Source: Paenibacillus sambharensis (GTDB lineage Bacteria > Bacillota > Bacilli > Paenibacillales > Paenibacillaceae). Taken from it: a stretch of DNA of 64,000 nt. The notes below the pieces were generated by a model. It searched no databases. It was not told the origin of the DNA and worked only from the letters and a program-made list of their open reading frames with translations. Each line of letters starts with the position of its first letter. The stretch's first letter is position 1. Of this stretch, positions 52,923 to 61,371 are shown piece after piece. The stretch is taken from positions 186,001 to 250,000 of the forward strand of contig NZ_QKRB01000043.1 of the NCBI RefSeq assembly GCF_003233845.1, written 5' to 3'. The position numbers and the translations under genes were made by a program.

Positions 52923-53996
52923 GTGCACGATCCGGAAGTGGCGCAGCTTCTCGCATCAATAGGAACAGTTGAAGACACAGGGGCTCTTCGCAGCCTTCGG
53001 GACCGTATTCAGGAGGAGCTGGAGCGGAAGCTTGCTATCACCTCTGTCGAACAATTTTATAGTGATCTGAATGAGGTGCACGACGCGATTGTCAGCAGGG
53101 CTGTACACCTCGCAGAACAGGATATGGCACGGACAGGGAATGGTTTCCCTCCCGTGCCTTACGCCTATCTATTGTTCGGAAGCGGAGGACGCAGTGAGCA
53201 GACGCTGTCCAGTGACCAGGATAGTGCCGTAGTTTACGATATCCCGGATGACGCGGATAACCGGGAGCAGGTAGAAGCTTATTTTCGGACGTTTGCACAG
53301 ATCGTTGTGGAAACGCTGAAGTCAGCGGGCTATCCGCCATGTGAAGGCAATGTGATCAGCACGAATCCGGAATGGTGCGAGTCGCTCAGCGAGTTTAAGA
53401 GGAAGCTGAACCGGTGGTTCGAAGAAGGGCACTGGGAAGTGGTCCGTTACCTCCTTATCGTGGCGGATGCGAGAATAGCGGCAGGCGATAAGCGACTGAT
53501 CGATGAGCTGAAGGAGAGCTTCTATAGGGATACGCTGGAGAAGCCGCTTATTGTCAGGCGGATGCTGGATAACACCATGAAGCACAAGGTTCTTATCGGG
53601 GTGTTCGGCCAGCTGCTGAAGGAGCGTTACGGTGAGGACTCGGGAAGTCTGGATGTTAAGTATGGTGCTTATATTCCAATGGTAAATGCTGTTCGATTGT
53701 TGGCAATTCAAGCAGGAATCAGGGAGACATCGACACTTGAACGACTGGCGAAGCTGAGGGAGCAGGACCGTCTTCCCGCAGGTGAGGCTGAGAAGTATGC
53801 TGCAGCGTTCCGGCTGTTCCTGAGGCTGAGGCTTCTTACCATGGAGCGCAATGAAGGCGGCATGTATAAGAACAACGGCAAGATTGCCGGTGATCGTCTG
53901 ACGGCAGAGCTCAGGCGCGATATCAAGGAGGCGCTCAAGGCGGGCAAGAGGCTCCAGCGGTTGGTGACCAGGCAGACGACGAGCAAGCTATTGTAA
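52923..53996 (+). CDS. DUF294 nucleotidyltransferase-like protein (GlnD-like)
   Basis: A 357-residue protein. The nucleotidyltransferase core is intact: LLFGSGGRSEQTLSSDQDSA with Gly86-Ser87, Glu92, Asp98 and Asp100 (GS-x2-R-x-E...D-x-D). The C-terminal helical part is the DUF294_C domain. The CBS and cyclic-nucleotide domains often fused to DUF294 proteins are lacking. GTG 52923 follows AAAGGGAG by 9 bases. It lies 46 bp after the ammonium transporter and 13 bp before an exonuclease gene. Transfer of a nucleotide to a protein, as GlnD does to PII, is an inference. Confidence 0.85.
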   Translation: MHDPEVAQLLASIGTVEDTGALRSLRDRIQEELERKLAITSVEQFYSDLNEVHDAIVSRAVHLAEQDMARTGNGFPPVPYAYLLFGSGGRSEQTLSSDQDSAVVYDIPDDADNREQVEAYFRTFAQIVVETLKSAGYPPCEGNVISTNPEWCESLSEFKRKLNRWFEEGHWEVVRYLLIVADARIAAGDKRLIDELKESFYRDTLEKPLIVRRMLDNTMKHKVLIGVFGQLLKERYGEDSGSLDVKYGAYIPMVNAVRLLAIQAGIRETSTLERLAKLREQDRLPAGEAEKYAAAFRLFLRLRLLTMERNEGGMYKNNGKIAGDRLTAELRRDIKEALKAGKRLQRLVTRQTTSKLL

Positions 53997-54009
53997 GCCG
54001 GAGGGGTGA

Positions 54010-54747
54010 ATGATGAAAGAGCACAAGGGCGTTGGCAGAATGTGGCATCTGTATAAAATGGGCGGGCTTACCCCGGCCATTGCGTCGATGCTTGGCGCGC
54101 AGAACGCCCAGCAAATGGCCTTTATCCGTTCGATGACGAAGGAGCAGCGCAAGCAATCTGTGCTGGATCAGCCGCTCCGCGAGCTGGAGGTGGTTGTGTT
54201 TGATCTGGAGACGACTGGATTCTATCCTTATAATGGAGATGAAATTTTGTCGGTCGGCGGCGTCCTCATGCGAGGTATGGAAATAATGGAAACGCACAGC
54301 TTCTACAGTCTGGTTAATCCGGGTCGCAGGGTACCACGCCACATAACAGAGCTGACAGGCATTACGAACCAGATGGCTGAGACGGCCCCCGACCTAATGC
54401 AGGTCCTGCATGATTTTATGGAATTCGTCGGCAAGCGGGTGCTGCTGGCCCACGGTTCAGGTCATGACAAGCAGTTCTTGAATGCTGCGCTCTGGCGTAC
54501 CTCGCGGGTCAATCTGACCCACAGGGTGCTTGACACCATGATGGTCGCCAAGTGGCTGGACGCGAAGCGGGAGTCGTATGGCCTTGACGAGCTGCTGGAG
54601 GACTATGGCATTAAGATTACGCAGCGTCATCATGCACTGGAGGATTCCTTCATGACGGCCAAGCTGTGGCAAAGATTCCTGAAACAGATGCTGGCCCGGA
54701 ATATCACAACATTAGACGATATGTATGCTTACCTCAGTAAACATTAA
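54010..54747 (+). CDS. DnaQ-type 3'-5' exonuclease
   Basis: A 245-residue protein: about 60 residues of basic N-terminal extension, then a DEDDh exonuclease fold. Exo I is VVFDLETTGF (Asp65, Glu67), Exo II HITELTGITNQMAE with AHGSGHDKQFLN, and Exo III HHALEDSFMTAKLW. It is not fused to a polymerase. DUF294-DnaQ gene pairs recur in bacteria; the shared role is unknown. Its 3' end overlaps the convergent JAMM gene by 36 bp. Confidence 0.92.
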   Translation: MMKEHKGVGRMWHLYKMGGLTPAIASMLGAQNAQQMAFIRSMTKEQRKQSVLDQPLRELEVVVFDLETTGFYPYNGDEILSVGGVLMRGMEIMETHSFYSLVNPGRRVPRHITELTGITNQMAETAPDLMQVLHDFMEFVGKRVLLAHGSGHDKQFLNAALWRTSRVNLTHRVLDTMMVAKWLDAKRESYGLDELLEDYGIKITQRHHALEDSFMTAKLWQRFLKQMLARNITTLDDMYAYLSKH

Positions 54748-55152
54748 CGCTCCGGCAGAGCTGACCACAGGCCGGTATGTTCTTACCACAGGAGCATCCG
54801 GCTGGGTCAGCGACACGATCCAGCTGCAGATTTGCATTCCGCCAGTCCACTGCTGGACATCCGAGGCTGACGGGACAGCAGGAGAAGCGGGATGGGAATG
54901 GAAGAAACCGGCGATAGTCAGCCGGTTTCTTTTTATTTTATACATGGCTGTAACCCAATCGGATGGATCGAATTTGTAGGAATTTACCGGCATTCCCGCC
55001 GCATTGCGAATGGCGAGAACCTCGGATATAGTTTCGTATTCGTGATCCTGTGCGAAGCAGGCCAGCACCCCGCAGGCTTCATTCGGGAACTGGTCAAGGC
55101 AAGCTTGAATCAGCTGTTCATATGCCGGTCTGGTAATTGTAATTAGGTTCAA
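54712..55152 (-). CDS. JAMM/Mov34 (M67) metallopeptidase
   Basis: A 146-residue stand-alone JAB domain. The zinc set is complete: Glu25 in NEACGVL and the H-x-H-x10-D motif HSHPASPAVPSASD (His85, His87, Asp98). Prokaryotic JAMM proteins remove small sulfur-carrier or ubiquitin-like proteins or act in cysteine synthesis; no ThiS/MoaD-like partner is nearby. TTG 55152 follows AAGGAGG by 9 bases. The 3' end overlaps the exonuclease gene, and that operon's terminator lies within its coding sequence. Confidence 0.87.
   Translation of the reverse strand: MNLITITRPAYEQLIQACLDQFPNEACGVLACFAQDHEYETISEVLAIRNAAGMPVNSYKFDPSDWVTAMYKIKRNRLTIAGFFHSHPASPAVPSASDVQQWTGGMQICSWIVSLTQPDAPVVRTYRPVVSSAGALMFTEVSIHIV
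54903..54938 (+). terminator. Plus-strand terminator inside the JAMM gene
   Basis: AGAAACCGGC (54903-54912), an 8-base loop, GCCGGTTTCT (54921-54930), then TTTTATTTT. It would end the amt-DUF294-dnaQ transcript about 160-190 bases after the exonuclease stop, antisense to the JAMM gene. Confidence 0.85.
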
Positions 55153-55237
55153 ACGGGTGCTTCCTCCTTCATGACGGGAGAGGCCATCACTTTAGCTGTA
55201 TCTTCTTAGTATAGCTGAATAATGGACATCCGTCATA

Positions 55238-56548
55238 TCAGGCATTATCCCCGGCAACCTTCGGAGGCTTGACCATGAAGAAGACGAACGCAAGAGCGGC
55301 GGCAGCAAGAACAGCCACAGTTGTGAACAGTACCTGCTTCGAGATTTCCACCAGCCAGCCGAATATCGGCGGTCCGAAGGCAACTCCTAGAAACCGGAGG
55401 CTGCTGTAAAGGGATGTGATCATCCCGCGATGCGCCTTATCAACCGAACCTGTCACAAGTGTATTGATACAAGGGAGCAGAAGTCCGGTTCCAATACTGC
55501 TGAGCGTCAGCAGGCCGATGAGCAGATACAGATTTTGCAGCCCCCATATCGCGGCTGTGAGAGACGCAGACATCATCAGGAGGCCGACGTTCATCAGCAC
55601 CCGCATCAGATGGCCTTTGTTCTTGATTACCCGTCCTGTTACATAAGAGGTTACAACCAGTCCGAACAGAGGAATGGCCAATATGCCGCCTTTGGCAACG
55701 CCGTCTATACTGTAAGGCGGCTTCTCAAGCAGATCGGAGAGGAAGAAGAGCACCCCGAACAGAACAAACAAGGCAAGCGAACCGGCGATGAAAGCGGGAA
55801 TCAGCCATTTTCCTTTCTTCCGGAAGGTCTGGGCGATGTTCTTCAAATAGTTATGCAGCGTTGGCGGCTTATCCTTATGCTTCGGCTCCTTGATTAGGAA
55901 CATCATGGCCAGCAGAGACAAGGCACAAAATGCCGGAAAGGCAAAGAATGGCGCAAACCATACAATGAGGGCAAAAAGCGAACCTAGAATCGGACTGATA
56001 ACTTTACCTGTCCCGTTCGCGGCCTCAATCATACCGAGTGCTTCACTTTCCTTGCCGTTCTTATACATATCGCCAACGAGTGCCATTGCGATCGGTGCCG
56101 TTCCAGCGGCACCTAGTCCCTGAACCGCACGGGCGGCAATAAGTATAGTGTACGAATTCCAGACGGCGCCTAGCCCTGCAACAATACCTGCGGCCCCATA
56201 CACGATGAGTGAAGGGATAATAATCGCTTTACGTGACAGACGGTCAGATAAATAGCCGGCAACCGGTATAAAGACGCCTGCCGTTACCGAAAATAAGGTA
56301 ATAACAAGGCTGGATTGAAAGGAGCTGACACCTAGCTGGCGCTCCAAGTCTGGCAGGATGGGGACAAGCATGGAGTTTCCCAGCACCATAACCATCGGCA
56401 CAGTTGCCAGCGCAATGTACTCTACCCATTTGGACTTGCGGCCGCCTTTGTCTTTATGCTCTTTGTGGCTGTTCGCTTCATGTTCTTGTGCGGCGTGTGA
56501 GTGGCCGGTTCCTTTGTGGCGAAGCCAGCCAGGTTTGACTTTTTCCAT
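55238..56548 (-). CDS. MFS transporter with His-rich N-terminus
   Basis: A 436-residue protein of about 12 helices. The first 40 residues are cytoplasmic and histidine-rich (RHKGTGHSHAAQEHEANSH, KEHKDKGGRK). LGNSMLVPILPDLERQLGVS opens helix 1, GYLSDRLSRKAIIIPSL is the A-motif, and LVGDMYKNGKESEALGMIEA...GPILGS-like residues follow; overall a DHA1-type pump similar to Bmr/Blt-like or YfmO (metal/multidrug) exporters. ATG 56548 follows GGAGG by 12 bases. The His cluster hints at metal sensing or export (inference). Confidence 0.83.
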   Translation of the reverse strand: MEKVKPGWLRHKGTGHSHAAQEHEANSHKEHKDKGGRKSKWVEYIALATVPMVMVLGNSMLVPILPDLERQLGVSSFQSSLVITLFSVTAGVFIPVAGYLSDRLSRKAIIIPSLIVYGAAGIVAGLGAVWNSYTILIAARAVQGLGAAGTAPIAMALVGDMYKNGKESEALGMIEAANGTGKVISPILGSLFALIVWFAPFFAFPAFCALSLLAMMFLIKEPKHKDKPPTLHNYLKNIAQTFRKKGKWLIPAFIAGSLALFVLFGVLFFLSDLLEKPPYSIDGVAKGGILAIPLFGLVVTSYVTGRVIKNKGHLMRVLMNVGLLMMSASLTAAIWGLQNLYLLIGLLTLSSIGTGLLLPCINTLVTGSVDKAHRGMITSLYSSLRFLGVAFGPPIFGWLVEISKQVLFTTVAVLAAAALAFVFFMVKPPKVAGDNA

Positions 56549-56670
56549 TGTTATCTGCTGCCTCCGTTCAATCATGTAGTAACGCTTAATAAGATGTCCA
56601 GACGCTTGAAGGGTCATTCGGGGCGTGTTAAGATGTGTGAGTCCAGTTATAAGGAAAGCGGGGATTAGAT

Positions 56671-57213
56671 ATGAACCGAAGCAGGGTTTGGCTCATTTGT
56701 GCCATCGCGATCTTGCTGGCGGGATTTGCGGTTTATATGGAAACAGATGAAGAGCCTGTTGTCTCTGCCGGCCCGGTCTCAGGAGAAGCAAAACCCAAGG
56801 TTGGCTATACCGCTCCAGTATTCGAGCTGCCGGATTTGAATGACCAGGCTATACGGGTGGGCGGCACCGGGGACAAGCTTGTATTGATAAATTTTTGGGC
56901 TTCCTGGTGCGGGCCATGTGTCATGGAGGCCCCTGACCTGCAGGAACTGCACGAAGCGTACGGAGATAAGGTTACAATTGTAGGCGTTAATGCAACCAAG
57001 TTTGACCGCGAGCGGGAAGCGCGTCAGTTTGTGGACGAGTATGAATTTACCTTTCCTGTTCTTATGGACCGCAAGGGTATGGTAACCGAGCTTTACCGGG
57101 TATCCGAATTTCCGACATCCCTTCTGGTTGATCGCATGGGCATAGTGCGTGAGAGGGTCACAGGTGTTATACCGTCCTCCAAGTGGCGAACACTTATTGA
57201 TAAATGGAGCTGA
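56671..57213 (+). CDS. TlpA/ResA-type thiol-disulfide oxidoreductase
   Basis: A 180-residue extracytoplasmic thioredoxin: a membrane anchor at residues 5-22, then a TlpA domain with the active site FWASWCGPCVMEAP (Cys80, Cys83) and the cis-Pro loop EFPTSLLVD. Such proteins reduce disulfides outside the membrane, for example in cytochrome c maturation or spore synthesis. No ccs genes adjoin. A terminator follows. Confidence 0.9.
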   Translation: MNRSRVWLICAIAILLAGFAVYMETDEEPVVSAGPVSGEAKPKVGYTAPVFELPDLNDQAIRVGGTGDKLVLINFWASWCGPCVMEAPDLQELHEAYGDKVTIVGVNATKFDREREARQFVDEYEFTFPVLMDRKGMVTELYRVSEFPTSLLVDRMGIVRERVTGVIPSSKWRTLIDKWS

Positions 57214-57220
57214 GAATAAG

Positions 57221-57259
57221 GAGCCTCATCCAAGCCATAAGGCGGGGATGAGGCTCTTT
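57221..57259 (+). terminator. Terminator of the TlpA gene (hairpin copy 1)
   Basis: GAGCCTCATCC pairs with GGATGAGGCTC (57246-57256), then TTTG. The same 11-bp arms recur at 57766-57802. Confidence 0.85.
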
Positions 57260-57325
57260 GATGTGCACCACACGCAGGTCGTGATAAAAAAATGTTGAAT
57301 CCTGCAGGATTATGTATATAATTAG

Positions 57326-57354
57326 TTGTACAAACGTTATACAATCATTATACT
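57326..57354 (+). promoter_or_regulatory. Promoter with dyad upstream of the SpoIIAA-like gene
   Basis: TTGTAC (57326-57331), 17-bp spacer, TATACT (57349-57354). The dyad TTGTACAAACGTTATACAA (57326-57344) covers the -35 and spacer, resembling a TetR/MarR-type operator. Confidence 0.6.
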
Positions 57355-57375
57355 GTCCTGATGGGAGCGAAAATC

Positions 57376-57744
57376 ATGTCTACAACAAGAATATTGGACA
57401 AGACTGACAGGGTGATCGAGATTGTATGGGAGCAGAAGGCAAGCCCTGATGATTTTGATAGAATAACCGGTGAGGTTAAGCGGTTTTCGAAAGAACTAGG
57501 TGGTAGATTTAACGTGCTCGTAGATATGCGCAGTGTCAAAGCGTTCTTGCCGGAGTCTCAAGCTAAGCTGGTGGAACATCAAAAGGATTTACTGAGCTTC
57601 GGGATGCAAAGAGCGGCGGTAGTTGTACAAGGGGCCATAGCTAAAATGCAGCTGAACCGGTCATCTAAACAGTCAGAGAATGCTGTAGAAAGCCACTGGG
57701 ACAGCTACGAGGAAGCACTTGCTTTCCTGAAAGCAAATAAGTGA
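57376..57744 (+). CDS. SpoIIAA/STAS-like protein
   Basis: A 122-residue protein; LGGRFNVLVDMRSVKAFLPES and the following VEHQKDLLSFGMQRAAVVV resemble the SpoIIAA-like (STAS) fold found in many small bacterial proteins. No phosphorylatable serine site can be assigned. GGGAG lies about 8 bases before ATG 57376. It has its own promoter and terminator, so it is monocistronic. Function unknown. Confidence 0.72.
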   Translation: MSTTRILDKTDRVIEIVWEQKASPDDFDRITGEVKRFSKELGGRFNVLVDMRSVKAFLPESQAKLVEHQKDLLSFGMQRAAVVVQGAIAKMQLNRSSKQSENAVESHWDSYEEALAFLKANK

Positions 57745-57765
57745 TTGACGGCAGCCGAAGACAAA

Positions 57766-57806
57766 GAGCCTCATCCAGCCCAACGGGGCTTGGATGAGGC
57801 TCTTCC
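57766..57806. terminator. Terminator (hairpin copy 2)
   Basis: GAGCCTCATCC (57766-57776), inner AGCCC/GGGCT, GGATGAGGCTC (57792-57802), then TTCCT; on the minus strand the stem is followed by TTTGTC. Shared by the convergent SpoIIAA-like and cimA genes. Confidence 0.85.
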
Positions 57807-57820
57807 TATATCGCTGGACC

Positions 57821-59434
57821 TTAGTGATTCACGAGTCCGAGGTGGCCGCGGTTAACCGGATCGGAAGCTTCCTGCTTCTCTGTATTCAGGAGTGCATAGC
57901 GAATGCTGTCTACCAGCGCTTCCCAGCTGGCATCGATGATGTTGCCCGATACGCCAACCGTGCTCCACGTATTATGGAAGTCTGTTGACTCGATCAGAAC
58001 CCGGACCTTAGCTGCAGTAGCGTCCTTCTCATCGATTACCCTGACCTTGTAATCGGACAGTACGATATCCATGATACCGGGGTAGAACTGGACCAGAGCC
58101 TTGCGCAGCGCGTTATCAAGCGCATTGACCGGTCCGTTGCCTTCGGCGGCGGTATAGACGGTCTGGCCGTCAACATTGATCTTAACGATGGCCTCTGACA
58201 TCATAGAGCCGGCGTTACGCTCTACAATCATCTTGAAGGATTCGAGCGTGAAGATCTCCTTGGCTCCGCCGAATGCGTCCCGCAGCAGAAGCTCAAGTGA
58301 AGCGTCGGCTCCTTCGAACTGGTAACCCTGATGCTCAAGGTCTTTGATCTTGTCAATGATAGCCCTTGTATGCTCCTGGCTTGTATCGATGTCAAGGCCC
58401 AGTTCGGCAGCTTTCGAAATGATGTTGCTCTGGCCGGCAAGCTCGGATACGAGAATGCGCTGTTTGTTGCCCACTCGTTCAGGCTCGATGTGCTCATAGG
58501 TTTTGGAATCCTTCATAATAGCCGAAACGTGAATGCCGCCTTTGTGTGCAAAGGCTGCCTGACCGACGTATGGCTGTCCGACCGGCATATGAGCGTTGGC
58601 AATTTCGCTGACGTAACGGGCGACTGCCGTGAGCTGCTTCAGCTGCTCGCCAGAGATGCAGTTGTAGTTCATCTTCAGCTGCAGATTCGGGATAATGGAG
58701 CAGAGGTTGGCATTGCCGCACCGCTCACCATATCCGTTAATCGTGCCCTGTATCTGCCGTGCCCCGGCATGAACCGCAGCCAGCGTGTTGGCTACCGCAA
58801 GCTCACAATCGTTATGGGTATGAATTCCTACCGGTGTATTCAGCTCGGATTTGACCTTGGCAACAATCTCCTGGATCTCATGCGGCAGCGTGCCGCCGTT
58901 CGTATCGCAGAGCACGATCCAGTCCGCGCCTGCTTCCTCGGCTTTCTTCAGAGCAGCAAGAGCATATTCAGGATTATGTTTGAAGCCGTCAAAGAAATGC
59001 TCCGCGTCATAGATCGCTTCCATCCCTTGACGCTTGAGATAGGCAAACGAATCGAAGATCATGGCGAGATTTTCTTCTAATGTCGTCTGAAGGGCAGTAT
59101 GGACATGAAAATCCCACGATTTGCCGACCAGCGTAGCGGCCCTGGCACCGGAGTCGATAAGCCGCTGCAGGTTAACATCCTGCTCGGCAATGGAGTTCTT
59201 GCGCCGCGTGCTGCCGAACGCAGTGATTTTGGCGTTCAGGTTATAGTCCTGTACCCGTTTGAAAAACTCGATATCCTTGCTGTTGCTGCCAGGATTGCCG
59301 CCTTCAATATAGTGAACGCCCAATGTATCCAACTTGCGGGCGATTTTGAGCTTGTCGTCAGCAGACAGGCTTATGCCCTCGCCCTGCGTTCCATCACGCA
59401 GCGTTGTGTCAAATACGAAAATTTCGCTATTCAT
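57821..59434 (-). CDS. cimA: (R)-citramalate synthase
   Basis: A 537-residue HMGL-fold enzyme condensing acetyl-CoA and pyruvate to citramalate, opening a threonine-independent isoleucine route. VFDTTLRDGTQGEGISLS, HTHNDCELAVANTLAAV and INGYGERCGNANL are the catalytic and metal segments; HKGGIHVSAI precedes the C-terminal LeuA-type regulatory domain. Length and sequence style match CimA rather than LeuA. ATG 59434 follows AAGGAGG by about 11 bases. No leuCD or ilv genes are nearby. Confidence 0.92.
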   Translation of the reverse strand: MNSEIFVFDTTLRDGTQGEGISLSADDKLKIARKLDTLGVHYIEGGNPGSNSKDIEFFKRVQDYNLNAKITAFGSTRRKNSIAEQDVNLQRLIDSGARAATLVGKSWDFHVHTALQTTLEENLAMIFDSFAYLKRQGMEAIYDAEHFFDGFKHNPEYALAALKKAEEAGADWIVLCDTNGGTLPHEIQEIVAKVKSELNTPVGIHTHNDCELAVANTLAAVHAGARQIQGTINGYGERCGNANLCSIIPNLQLKMNYNCISGEQLKQLTAVARYVSEIANAHMPVGQPYVGQAAFAHKGGIHVSAIMKDSKTYEHIEPERVGNKQRILVSELAGQSNIISKAAELGLDIDTSQEHTRAIIDKIKDLEHQGYQFEGADASLELLLRDAFGGAKEIFTLESFKMIVERNAGSMMSEAIVKINVDGQTVYTAAEGNGPVNALDNALRKALVQFYPGIMDIVLSDYKVRVIDEKDATAAKVRVLIESTDFHNTWSTVGVSGNIIDASWEALVDSIRYALLNTEKQEASDPVNRGHLGLVNH

Positions 59435-59637
59435 CGTGGGACGCTCCTCCTTGACTAACCTTCTCCAGTCATAATTTCCTATTATAACATTTAACTTTAA
59501 ATGCGAAAACCCGTCAATCGCGGGCATAATGATATTGTTCACATCCGGGCCATTGACCAGTGCGCTTGAGGGGGGTTATCCTGAAGATATCGCGATTCTC
59601 TTCGCATTCAGGCGAACCGAAAGGAGAGGGCAGAGGA

Positions 59638-60936
59638 GTGGACAACAGCAGCGCAAACACCCGGGAAGCTTATCCGGCTAACGGGCGGGTCATTCTTCAT
59701 CTGGATATGAATGCCTTCTATTGCTCGGTTCATGAAGCGGAAGAGCCGGAGCGGTACAAAGGCATGCCGACTGCGGTGGCCGGAAGCGTTGAGCTGCGGA
59801 AAGGAATTATTGTCACCTCTTCCTACACGGCACGCAGCAAGGGCGTGAAGACTGGCATGACAGTCAGGGAAGGCCTGAAGCGCTGTCCGGGACTGATCTT
59901 AATCAAGCCGGACTTCGATCTCTACCGGAAGTACTCCCGCGGCTTCCTCAGCATTGCCAAGCAGTACACACCGCTGGTGGAGAGTGTATCGATAGATGAA
60001 TGCTATCTGGATATAACGGGCTCCAAGATTTTTGGCACGCCGCTCGAGATAGCCGCAGCGATTCAGAACCGGATTCGGGAAGAGTGGTCGCTGCCCTGCT
60101 CAATCGGAGTTGCTCCTAACAAGCTGCTGGCCAAGATGGCATCGGATATGAAGAAGCCCAACGGGATAACGGTGCTGCGTCTCCGAGATGTTCCGGAGGT
60201 TCTATGGAACCGGCCGTGTGTGGAGCTGTTCGGGATAGGAGCTAAGACAGCAGAGAAACTGACCAAGCTTAACATCCGGACGATCGGACAGCTTGCGGCA
60301 GCGGACGAGGCCATGCTGGTTAAACAGTTTGGGGTAAGCGGATCCTGGCTCAAGCAGGCTGCTTACGGCATGGACCATTCCCCCGTTAATCCTGTTCGGG
60401 AACGGAACAAGTCAGTCGGGCATACGACGACGCTGCCGGCAGATGTGACAGAACGGGGAGAGGCTCACCGGATTCTGCTGAATCTGGCTGACCAGACAGC
60501 AAGACGGATGCGGCGCCAAAGCCTGGTTGCGTCTACGGTTCAGATCACGATACGAACGCCCGATATGAAGACCATCACGAGATCGTCCACGCTTGAGACG
60601 CCGACCGAGTCGGCCGATCAGATTCATAAGGAGGCATGCCGTCTCTTCGATACACACTGGAAGGACGGGAGACCGGTGCGCCTGCTTGGCGTAACCCTGC
60701 AAAATCTTCAAAACCGCGATGCGGCAGCCGTGCAGCTGGATCTGTTCAGTTATAACGAACAGCCCAAACGTGAAGCATTAACGAAGGTAATGGACAATCT
60801 GCGGGATAAATTCGGGGAGAATGCCGTATTGACCGCGGGCATGCTGGGCGATGATCCGTCCACCCGGATCAGGGACCGCCGAATTCGGGGGACATCCTTG
60901 CAATTGGACGAACATTTATTATATAGTGATGAGTGA
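59638..60936 (+). CDS. dinB: DNA polymerase IV (Y-family)
   Basis: A 432-residue translesion polymerase. Catalytic acids appear in VILHLDMNAFYCSVHEAE and SVSIDECYLDIT; SIGVAPNKLLAKMASDMKKPNGI and the HhH region FGIGAKTAEKL follow. Near the C-terminus VQLDLF is a canonical beta-clamp motif. GTG 59638 was chosen: AAGGAG lies 11 bases before it and family starts fall there; the upstream ATG 59560 has no site. I found no LexA-type box upstream. Confidence 0.95.
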   Translation: MDNSSANTREAYPANGRVILHLDMNAFYCSVHEAEEPERYKGMPTAVAGSVELRKGIIVTSSYTARSKGVKTGMTVREGLKRCPGLILIKPDFDLYRKYSRGFLSIAKQYTPLVESVSIDECYLDITGSKIFGTPLEIAAAIQNRIREEWSLPCSIGVAPNKLLAKMASDMKKPNGITVLRLRDVPEVLWNRPCVELFGIGAKTAEKLTKLNIRTIGQLAAADEAMLVKQFGVSGSWLKQAAYGMDHSPVNPVRERNKSVGHTTTLPADVTERGEAHRILLNLADQTARRMRRQSLVASTVQITIRTPDMKTITRSSTLETPTESADQIHKEACRLFDTHWKDGRPVRLLGVTLQNLQNRDAAAVQLDLFSYNEQPKREALTKVMDNLRDKFGENAVLTAGMLGDDPSTRIRDRRIRGTSLQLDEHLLYSDE

Positions 60937-60973
60937 GGGTAAAACAAATAACGGTTGATGATAGATTTTTTAG

Positions 60974-61222
<249 letters not shown>

Positions 61223-61254
61223 TTAATCGGAATCTTATATATATTTAAGGTACC

Positions 61255-61287
61255 AGAGACCGGCATTTCATGCCGGTCTCTTTTTTT
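61255..61287 (+). terminator. Terminator of fer
   Basis: AGAGACCGGCA-TTTCA-TGCCGGTCTCT followed by TTTTTT. Confidence 0.95.
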
Positions 61288-61371
61288 GTCATGAAGTGTC
61301 GAGATGTTATTGCCAATTCAGGAAGGGCTCAACTAGAATAGAAGGATAGGACAAAAGACAGGGGGACGTTC

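Noticed and set aside
59540-59637. Expected LexA box upstream of dinB
   Set aside because: No GAAC-N4-GTTC sequence was found there.
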